Shown here: positions 57,897 to 64,000 of the stretch, piece by piece
Layout: every line of letters begins with the position of its first letter
Numbering within the stretch: the first letter of the stretch is position 1
DNA from: SMAG-U1939 sp036376595
GTDB lineage: Bacteria; Chloroflexota; Ktedonobacteria; Ktedonobacterales; JADMIN01
NCBI GenBank assembly: GCA_036376595.1
Contig: DASVAA010000184.1
Span: 30,771-94,770 of the forward strand
Direction: 5' to 3'
DNA: 64,000 nucleotides
Position numbers and translations under genes: made by a program
The notes under the pieces: generated by a model
The model's input: only the letters and a program-made list of their open reading frames with translations
The model's database searches: none
Told to the model about the DNA's origin: nothing

Positions 57897-59357
57897 ATGG
57901 GCGTGTACTCGTGGAGTGCGGCGGGTGGCGATGCGCGGACGGATGATGCGTCGCGGCCGTCTTCAGCACCGGTATCGGGGGAGCGGACCAGGGCCGAGCG
58001 GCGTGCCGAGGTCGGGATCGTCGGCGCGGGGCTGGCAGGGCTGACCGCCGCGCGGCGGCTCGTCGCGGCGGGCGTGGAGACGGTCGTGCTGGAGGCACGC
58101 GACCGTGTAGGTGGGCGCACCTATACCTGGCCGGCCACAGACGGCACACTGCTCGACCTGGGCGGCCAGTGGATTGGCCCAACCCAGCAGCGCATCGCCG
58201 CGCTCGCCGCGGAGGTTGGCGCCGCCACCTTCAAGACCTACGACACCGGCCTCAACGTCGCCTTCCAGAACGGCGTGCGCGCGACCTACTCCGGCGCCAT
58301 CCCGCCCGCCGAGCCACAGGCGGCAGGCGACGTGATCGAGGCGCTGCTGGCGCTCAACATCATGGCGCGGCAGGTGCCGCTAGAGGCTCCCTGGCAGGCG
58401 GCAGGCGCCGCCGAGTGGGACGCACAGACCGTGGCGACGTGGCTGCGCGACAATGTAGCAAGCGCTGACGCACGGCGGCTGCTGGAGCTGGGCGTACAGG
58501 CCGTCTTCTCCGCCGAGCCGCGCGACCTCTCGCTGCTGCACTTCCTCTTCTACGTCCACTCTGCTGGCTCGCTGACCGATCTACTGGGCGTGACGGGCGG
58601 CGCGCAGGAGTCGCGCTTCGTACGCGGGGCGCAGAGCGTGGCAACGGCGATGGCGGCGGCGCTAGGCGGGCGCGTGATCCTCAATGCTCCGGTGTGGGCC
58701 ATCGCCCAGGACGAGTGCGGTGTGCAGGTCGAGGCGCAGGGCGTGACGGTGACGGCCCAACGCGCGATCGTCGCTATCCCGCCACCGCTCGCCGGGCGCC
58801 TGCGCTACCGTCCGCCGCTTCCTGGCCTGCGCGACCAGCTCACCCAGCGCACACCAATGGGCAGCGTCTACAAGGTTCACTGCCTCTACGAGACGCCCTT
58901 CTGGCGCGACGAGGGGCTGACCGGCCAGGTTTCCAGCGATGCCGGCCCCGTGCGCATTACCTTCGACAACTCGCCGCCCGCTGGCTCGCCCGGCGTGCTC
59001 CTGGGCTTCGTCGAGGGCGACGAGGCGCGCTGGTGGGCGCGCCGCCCAGCGGAGGAGCGGCGCGACGCAGTGCTGGCGTGTCTGGCGGGCTACTTCGGTG
59101 CGCGGGCCGCCCAACCACGCGAGTACGTCGAGATCTCGTGGGCTGAGGAGGAGTGGACGCGCGGCTGTTACGCCGCGTATCTGCCGACCGGCGTCTGGAC
59201 GGCTTACGGCGAGGCGCTGCGGGCGCCGATTGGGCGGCTGCACTGGGCCGGCACCGAGACGGCGACGGTCTGGAACGGCTATATGGACGGAGCGGTGCAG
59301 TCTGGCGAGCGCGCGGCGGATGAGGTGCTTGCGGCGCTTCGCACGGCCGGCGGCTGA
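57897..59357 (+). CDS. Flavin-containing monoamine oxidase
   Basis: 486 residues. After a 35-residue Ser/Asp/Arg-rich N-tail comes the FAD motif VGIVGAGLAGLTAARRL and VVLEARDRVGGRTYTW, then LGGQWIGPTQQRI. The substrate domain follows, and the C-terminal FAD closure is RLHWAGTETATVWNGYMDGAVQSGERAA. The family oxidises amines to aldehydes and gives H2O2. The start is uncertain (ATG 57897 or a GTG six bases upstream), with a poor ribosome site. The downstream SCP2 gene is 114 nt away on the same strand. Confidence 0.9.
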   Translation: MGVYSWSAAGGDARTDDASRPSSAPVSGERTRAERRAEVGIVGAGLAGLTAARRLVAAGVETVVLEARDRVGGRTYTWPATDGTLLDLGGQWIGPTQQRIAALAAEVGAATFKTYDTGLNVAFQNGVRATYSGAIPPAEPQAAGDVIEALLALNIMARQVPLEAPWQAAGAAEWDAQTVATWLRDNVASADARRLLELGVQAVFSAEPRDLSLLHFLFYVHSAGSLTDLLGVTGGAQESRFVRGAQSVATAMAAALGGRVILNAPVWAIAQDECGVQVEAQGVTVTAQRAIVAIPPPLAGRLRYRPPLPGLRDQLTQRTPMGSVYKVHCLYETPFWRDEGLTGQVSSDAGPVRITFDNSPPAGSPGVLLGFVEGDEARWWARRPAEERRDAVLACLAGYFGARAAQPREYVEISWAEEEWTRGCYAAYLPTGVWTAYGEALRAPIGRLHWAGTETATVWNGYMDGAVQSGERAADEVLAALRTAGG

Positions 59358-59471
59358 AACCGCGCCTGCCAGCCGGCGGTTGAAATCGCGCCTGTGGGGC
59401 CTGGCAGCCACAAACCGGCCTGTGCCGGTTGAGAACCCAGACGAATCCATACGAGAAAGGGGCGACCAGAT

Positions 59472-59834
59472 ATGGCAACCCGCGACGAGCTGCGCGAGGC
59501 ATTGAACGACTACGTGGGCCGGGCGCAGGCCAGCGAGCGCGTGCGCAAGACGCTCAAGGGCTGGAGCTGCGTGATGCACATCCAGGCGACGGATCTGCCC
59601 GAAGCGGCCTTCACGGCGACGATTACCAACGGCGAGCTGACCGGCGTGCAGGACGGCCCCGTCGGGCAGGCGGACCTGATCGTCTCGGGCACCGCCGAGG
59701 ACCTGGCGAAGATCTTCTGGTGCGAAGAAAGCCCCGCCTCGAACTACATGCAGGGCGCTGTGCAGACGCGCGGCTCGCAAGACAACGTGATGCGCCTGGA
59801 CGCGATGGCGATGTTCATCTACCTCGGCCAATAG
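59472..59834 (+). CDS. SCP2 sterol-transfer family protein
   Basis: 120 residues, a single SCP2-like domain: CVMHIQATDLPEAAFTATITNGEL, QADLIVSGTAEDLAKIF and the closing GSQDNVMRLDAMAMFIYL. Bacterial SCP2 proteins bind lipids or hydrophobic ligands. GAGAAAGGGG precedes the ATG. The upstream gap has short duplications (CCGCGCCTG/TCGCGCCTG). Confidence 0.8.
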   Translation: MATRDELREALNDYVGRAQASERVRKTLKGWSCVMHIQATDLPEAAFTATITNGELTGVQDGPVGQADLIVSGTAEDLAKIFWCEESPASNYMQGAVQTRGSQDNVMRLDAMAMFIYLGQ

Positions 59835-60250
59835 CCCACGGCCGCGTCCATCATCACCACACAGCGCCGGCGCGATGGCGCTCGTGGCGGCAAGGAGGCC
59901 GCATGTGAAGGGGCATACAGAAACCCACCGCCCGGTATATAGGAAATAAGTCCCACGGAACGCCCGTGCTTCAGGCGCCTTCTTGTGTGCATCGGGTACA
60001 GTCCCCTGCGTGCCCGCGAACTGCCAACCGAGCGCCGTTGTGCGCGATGGAGGCAGAGCGCGGCACGTAGACGGGACAACACACTGGACTGAAGCAGGTG
60101 GCTTCGACCGGGGCCACCCACGTTACGAGGGGCCGCTGGAGGCGACGCTCCTCGAGGAGGGCAAACAATCGCGGTATCGCAGCCGCGATGGCTTTTCGTC
60201 GGCAGCCGCATTGGCGGCGGGGGCGAGGAGCCAAAGGAGGTTTTCAGGTT
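59835..60250 (+). other. Long structured leader of the CHAP-domain gene
   Basis: About 415 bp without a recognised gene. A perfect 7-bp hairpin ATCGCGG/CCGCGAT (60168-60189) is followed by GGCTTTTC, terminator-like. AAAGGAGG at 60233-60240 is the ribosome site. Other pairable strings lie around 60040-60140. I compared it by eye with c-di-AMP (ydaO), c-di-GMP and cobalamin riboswitch cores and found no match. Confidence 0.5.
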
Positions 60251-60943
60251 TTGGCATTCGGTACTCTCGCATCACACGCATCGCAGGTTTGTAAGGCACC
60301 CAAGGCGGCCAAGGTCGCCATCACGCTCGCCGGGGTTATGGGCCTTTCGCTGGTCGCCGGACAAGTCGGCGCCTCGCCCACCGCACATGCGGCCTCAGGA
60401 TTCCGCTATCACTCCGGCTACTCGGTGCAGCACGGCTGGCTCTGCTACGGCTGGAGCAACGGCATCTATCACTGCACGAGCCACTGGAAGGTTTCCGGCG
60501 GTCATTACGTATCGCTCAACCCCTCATGGGTGCCCAGCCACAGTGCGACCCGCAGCGTCAGCAGCCACAGTGCGACCCGCAGCGTCTCGCGCAGGGGGGG
60601 CGGCGGTAACACGGCAACCTACCCATTCGGTTATTGCACGTACGGAGCAGCCGCTCTCAGCTGGGAGAACGTGACGGGTCTCGGAAACGCCTATCAGTGG
60701 ATATCCAGAGCTCAAGCTAAAGGGATGCCCACTGGTTACAGTCCGCGCGTTGGAGCAACGGTAGTCTTCCAACCGGGAGTGCAAGGTGCTTCGTCGGGTG
60801 GTCACGTAGCACACGTCACCGCGGTCTACTCCAATGGCGCGTTCCAAGTAGAGGAGATGGACTTCTACGGTTACGGTGGTGGCTTCGGTAGCTTCTCGTT
60901 CCGAACGGCTCACACCGGACCGGGTGTCGCCTTCATCTACTAA
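60251..60943 (+). CDS. Secreted CHAP-domain amidase/peptidase
   Basis: 230 residues from a TTG with AAAGGAGG 10 nt upstream; no ATG fits the signal peptide start. Signal peptide: basic KAPKAAKVAITLAG then VMGLSLVAGQVGA, cleavage near AHAAS. A Trp/Tyr/His-rich region follows (HGWLCYGWSNGIYHC), then a short direct repeat SHSATRSVS twice. The C-terminal CHAP domain has the catalytic Cys in YPFGYCTYGAA and His in GGHVAHVTAV. Such enzymes cut peptidoglycan. It has a long structured leader and an end hairpin. Confidence 0.8.
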   Translation: MAFGTLASHASQVCKAPKAAKVAITLAGVMGLSLVAGQVGASPTAHAASGFRYHSGYSVQHGWLCYGWSNGIYHCTSHWKVSGGHYVSLNPSWVPSHSATRSVSSHSATRSVSRRGGGGNTATYPFGYCTYGAAALSWENVTGLGNAYQWISRAQAKGMPTGYSPRVGATVVFQPGVQGASSGGHVAHVTAVYSNGAFQVEEMDFYGYGGGFGSFSFRTAHTGPGVAFIY

Positions 60944-61774
60944 CCCCCGACCCGATGAAAGCGCTGCCGCACGTCCGCCGGCACGAATCGGCCGCGACCG
61001 TGGTGCGCATCGGATCGCAGCACATCCCGTCCATTCCGGTCTCTGTCGGGGTGACTCCGCGCTTCCAGTGTGCGCGAGCACCCTTTGCCTTGCCCGCCCC
61101 CGCGACCTCACCATCGAGGCTGCGGGGGCGCGCCGTATTGGAGCGCCGCACCCCGCAGCCAAACCCTCCGTACCCACTATCCTACGGAGACACGACAACG
61201 ATGCTGTATTGCTGCGTATATCATCTTACGACCTAGGTGAAAATGCCCAAACATTCAGCGGTGTGTGACCCCAACGAGCCGACTCTCGTTTCAATTCGAT
61301 GAGGACACTTGTCGGCATCGCAGGGCGGCCTCACGCTCTGTGGCCTTCAAACCGTGCTCGCTTAGGGGTGGGAGAAGTGAAGCAGGTTGTGGCGAGCGAG
61401 TAATGCGCACCTGAAGGCTGGGCCGATCTGCCTGATCCAGGCTTCCGGCCGGGCATCTTTGCGCCAGCCAAGGTAGGCAGCATGCCGGTAGGTGCTCTCC
61501 GAGAGCGGCAGGCTGTGCGGGCATCGCGCCTCGATCCCCTTCCCCCAGATGACACCGTGCCTGTCGCCGCGCAGCATGCTGCCGGCGCTGCCGCCCGCGC
61601 CGCTTGCGCATGGGCTACCGCGATGACGCGCTAGAAAGGGACACCTTCGAACCCGCTGGCGCGCCGCGGCAATACAGTCACGCGCACCAGCGTGCCATGG
61701 CACCAACTACAGGGTAGTGCAGTGCTCAGCGACCCATGCCGTGCATGGGCGCCGTAGCGTAGAGAGAAGGCTAC
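60944..61774. other. 830-bp region with no recognised gene
   Basis: After the hairpin at 61095-61130 the DNA contains only weak open frames, none with a known family or a clear ribosome site. The minus-strand frame around 61362-61706 includes stretches that look protein-like (GWRKDARPEAWIRQI) but could not be assigned. Base composition is lower in GC than flanking genes. It may hold a decayed gene. Confidence 0.45.
61095..61130 (+). terminator. Hairpin after the CHAP gene
   Basis: A perfect 9-bp stem CGCCCCCGC/GCGGGGGCG encloses a loop that can itself pair GACCTC/GAGGC. No T-run follows, so termination is plausible but not certain. Confidence 0.55.
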
Positions 61775-63571
61775 ATGCACCGTCTCAGCACACCGAAACG
61801 GCTCGTCATTTTGGCGGTCACCGCCCTCGCCATCGCCGCGGTCTCCACGACCGCATTCCTCGTTCAGCAACCCGCCAGCCATGCGGACGCAGCACCGCAG
61901 ATGACGCTGCAAAACCTCTCGTCGCTCGGCACCGGCTCGTTCGGCACGTATGCCGCAGGCATCAGTGGCGATACGCGCGACCAGGTGCTGCCCTCTGACA
62001 CCGATCGCGATCAGCACACCAATGCCGTGTACGCCGACGCGCCGACGACCAACCCGAATCCATCGGGCAATGGCGTCACCGCCGGCTCGGCAAACGGCTG
62101 GCAGGGGCTGAATCACTTCGATCAGCGCACCCGCGACGGCGGCAACGCCTTTAGCCTCGAGCCGCCCGACCAGGGCCTCTGCGTGGGCAACGGCTTCGTG
62201 CTCGAACCCGTCAACGACGTGATGGTGGTCTTCGACAAGTCCGGCAACCGCCTCACGGAGCCGGAGTCGTTGAACACCTTCTTCGGCCTGCCCTGGGCCA
62301 TCGATCGCAGCAACGGCGTTCGCGGTCCGTTCCTCAGCGATCCCAAGTGCCTCTTTGACGCCGACACCGGCCGCTTCTTCCTGACGATTCTGGAGGAAGA
62401 TGCTTCGCCGTCGGTGCGCGCGCACACGCTGATCGCCGTCAGCAAGACGGCCGACCCGCGCGGCAACTGGAATCTCTACTCGATCGACGCCACCGACGAC
62501 GGCCTGAACGGCACGCCTGCCAATCCCGGCTGCCCGTGCTTCGGCGACCAGCCGCTGATCGGCGCGAACGCCGACGCCTTCTTCATCAGCACCAACGAGT
62601 TTGGTGAGGGCTTCAACGGCGCGCAGGTCTACGCGATGGCGAAGCGGCCGCTGGCCGCGGGCTCGATGCCCAAGGTCGTCCACATCAACGCCGGGCTGAT
62701 CTCGACGCCCGACGCTGGCGGCATCTGGTACTCCATCCAGCCGGCCACCGCACCGGTTGGTGTCCAGACCAACAATGTCGAGTACTTCCTGAGCGCACTG
62801 CAGTTTGGCCCCGCGCCGCTGGATAACCGCATCGCCGTGTGGTCCCTGGGCAACACCAGCGCCCTCGTCAGCGGCAACCCGATGGCGGTCACGCTCTCGC
62901 ATACCGTCATCTCGTCCGAGATCTATGGCCAGCCGCCCAACGCCGCGCAGAAGCGTGGTGACACGCCGCTCGGCCAGTCGCTCCACAGCAAGGAGAACCA
63001 GCTCGCCGGCAACGACGACCGCATGAACCAGGTCGTCTACGCCAGCGGCATGCTGTGGTCGGGCGTCAACACGGTGATCGGCGACGGCAGCCGTGTCGGT
63101 ATCGCCTACTTCATCGTCGCCCCGACCCTCAACGGGTACAACCTCTCGGCCTCGATGGTCAAGCAGGGCTACGTCTCAGTGGACGGCAACAACGTGCTCT
63201 TCCCCTCGATCGGCGTCAATGCCGCGGGCAAGGGCGCGATGACCTTCACCGTCTCCGGCCCCGGCTACTATCCAAGCGCGGCGTATGCCCTGATCGACGC
63301 CACCCACGGCGCCGGTGACGTGCATATCGCGGGCGCGGGCGTCGGCCCCGCCGACGGCTTCACTGGCTACGCGGCGTACGGCGGCAGCGGCGTCGAGCGC
63401 TGGGGTGACTACTCGGCCGCGGTGGCCGATAGCGACGGCTCGATCTGGTTCGCCACCGAGTACATCGCCCAGACCTGCACCGAGGCGCAGTACACGGCGG
63501 ATAGCACCTGCGGCGGCACGCGCACGCTGCTCGCCAACTGGAGCACCTTCGTCGGCAACGTCAAGCCGTAA
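61775..63571 (+). CDS. Secreted protein of about 600 aa, function unknown
   Basis: 598 residues. Signal peptide: KRLVILAVTALAIAAVSTTAF with cleavage near SHADA. The mature part is rich in Asn, Gly, Ser and Asp, with few Lys. Segments such as PPDQGLCVGNGFVLEPVNDVM, DPKCLFDADTGRFFLTILEED, GDQPLIGANADAFFISTNEF and ERWGDYSAAVADSDGSIWFATEY suggest a beta-propeller-like fold. It resembles uncharacterised secreted proteins; no catalytic motif is obvious. It is a single gene followed by a good terminator. Confidence 0.65.
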   Translation: MHRLSTPKRLVILAVTALAIAAVSTTAFLVQQPASHADAAPQMTLQNLSSLGTGSFGTYAAGISGDTRDQVLPSDTDRDQHTNAVYADAPTTNPNPSGNGVTAGSANGWQGLNHFDQRTRDGGNAFSLEPPDQGLCVGNGFVLEPVNDVMVVFDKSGNRLTEPESLNTFFGLPWAIDRSNGVRGPFLSDPKCLFDADTGRFFLTILEEDASPSVRAHTLIAVSKTADPRGNWNLYSIDATDDGLNGTPANPGCPCFGDQPLIGANADAFFISTNEFGEGFNGAQVYAMAKRPLAAGSMPKVVHINAGLISTPDAGGIWYSIQPATAPVGVQTNNVEYFLSALQFGPAPLDNRIAVWSLGNTSALVSGNPMAVTLSHTVISSEIYGQPPNAAQKRGDTPLGQSLHSKENQLAGNDDRMNQVVYASGMLWSGVNTVIGDGSRVGIAYFIVAPTLNGYNLSASMVKQGYVSVDGNNVLFPSIGVNAAGKGAMTFTVSGPGYYPSAAYALIDATHGAGDVHIAGAGVGPADGFTGYAAYGGSGVERWGDYSAAVADSDGSIWFATEYIAQTCTEAQYTADSTCGGTRTLLANWSTFVGNVKP

Positions 63572-63628
63572 TCACGGCACGACACCAGCAGACCGGCCTG
63601 CGGGACCTCCCTCGCGTGCCGCTCAGCT

Positions 63629-63669
63629 CGCCCGTCCGATCCCTTCGCGGGTCGGGCGGGCGCTTCTTT
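63629..63669 (+). terminator. Intrinsic terminator
   Basis: CGCCCGTCCGATCC and GGGTCGGGCGGGCG pair (with G-U wobbles) around CTTCGC and are followed by CTTCTTT, 58 nt after the stop codon. It could serve both convergent genes. Confidence 0.8.
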
Positions 63670-63682
63670 GGCCTCCAGATGT

Positions 63683-64000
63683 TCACGAGCCTGGCAGCTT
63701 GGCGCCGAAGATCGTGGCGAGGATGAAGATCGCGGCGATGCCGTTGTTGAGCGCGTGCAGCACCATCCCCGGCCAGATCGAGCCGAGCCGGTAGCGCATG
63801 CCCGCCAGAATCAGGCCGATGGCGAAGAGCAGCACCGCCGAGCCGAGGTCGCCGTGGACCAGCGTGAAGAGCGCCGTGGCAATCAGCGCCGCCAGCCAGA
63901 CATGCACCCCGCGCAGCAGGCCCGCGAAGAGGTAGCCGCGGAAGAAGATCTCCTCGCAGAAGGGCGCCACGAAGACCGCGCCGATCAGCGTGCAGATCGT
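63683..64000 (-). CDS. CPBP-family intramembrane metalloprotease, partial
   Basis: The frame is open to the window edge, so the N-terminus is missing. The visible 106 residues contain the CPBP/Abi motif 1 FCEEIFFRGYLFAG (EExxxR), motif 2 LFTLVHGD and motif 3 MVLHALNNGI, with hydrophobic helices between. CPBP proteases process membrane or prenylated proteins and have varied roles, including immunity to bacteriocins. The short C-terminus after motif 3 is normal. Confidence 0.85.
   Translation of the reverse strand, partial: TICTLIGAVFVAPFCEEIFFRGYLFAGLLRGVHVWLAALIATALFTLVHGDLGSAVLLFAIGLILAGMRYRLGSIWPGMVLHALNNGIAAIFILATIFGAKLPGS

Noticed and set aside
59980..60240. c-di-AMP (ydaO) or c-di-GMP riboswitch before the CHAP gene
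   Set aside because: The conserved cores of these classes could not be found, so only a structured leader is claimed.
61362..61706. Minus-strand frame that looks partly protein-like
   Set aside because: No family, ribosome site or neighbours support it; noted only as a possible remnant.

Overview
This is a GC-rich, gene-dense stretch of bacterial chromosome. Several features together suggest a Chloroflexota-like (or neighbouring terrestrial) lineage. These are a bacterial XPB helicase, a family-B DNA polymerase, F420-type oxidoreductase families (LLM and DDN), an ECF41 sigma factor, a T-box, and many short GC-rich dispersed palindromes. The taxonomic call is inference only. No phage, plasmid, CRISPR array or complete insertion sequence was seen.

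Layout. (1) 1-2542: the C-terminus of an XPB helicase and a membrane-anchored beta-propeller protein. (2) 2662-12162: a methionine/threonine block. A promoter, a SAM-I riboswitch with terminator and a methionine-type T-box stand in series before metX. They are followed by metY, a fused thrB-thrC, lysC and asd. No homoserine dehydrogenase is present in the window. (3) 12294-17447: a CoxE-like VWA protein, a MoxR ATPase and ftsH. (4) 17602-20282: an NDH-2-like flavoprotein, a DDN-family protein and an ECF41 sigma factor. (5) 20584-28871: a CAP-domain protein, ccdA, a PadR regulator with a nested operator, a Lon-like protease with a damaged P-loop, a secreted Cys protein, a nitroreductase, an MFS pump and an SDR. 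(6) 30037-36626: the stress operon prkA-yeaH-spoVR (plus DUF1697), with a full intein in SpoVR. (7) 36642-43226: a VapBC-type pair, two orphan genes, typA and a receiver-receiver-kinase signalling set. (8) 43347-55025: tex, a degenerate tyrosine recombinase, a GH113-like protein, a thiol-disulfide protein, tRNA-Leu(CAA), an LLM oxidoreductase, a Ca2+/H+ antiporter and polB. (9) 55034-64000: a membrane protein, a frameshifted UPF0175-DUF3368 module, an amine oxidase, an SCP2 protein, a CHAP hydrolase, a secreted protein and a partial CPBP protease.

A theme running through the window is a set of at least four short dispersed repeat families. A: palindromic GGGCGTCC/GGACGCCC. B: a CCCTCGCCCCGCAGGG hairpin with a GGGTGAGGA tail. 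C: GAGGACGCGGAGG-type purine strings. D: GGCGG-CTGAAG-CCGC-GGTAATCCC. They fill the intergenic gaps. They also lie in frame inside thrB, the thrB-thrC linker, lysC, polB (twice) and the recombinase, where they encode low-complexity insertions between conserved motifs. One repeat-rich stretch appears to form the ThrB-ThrC fusion linker, and one family B copy appears to supply a Shine-Dalgarno sequence.

The strongest leads are the tandem SAM-I/T-box leader, the SpoVR intein, the ThrB-ThrC fusion, the in-frame repeat insertions, and the PadR operator nested in an apparently leaderless promoter.
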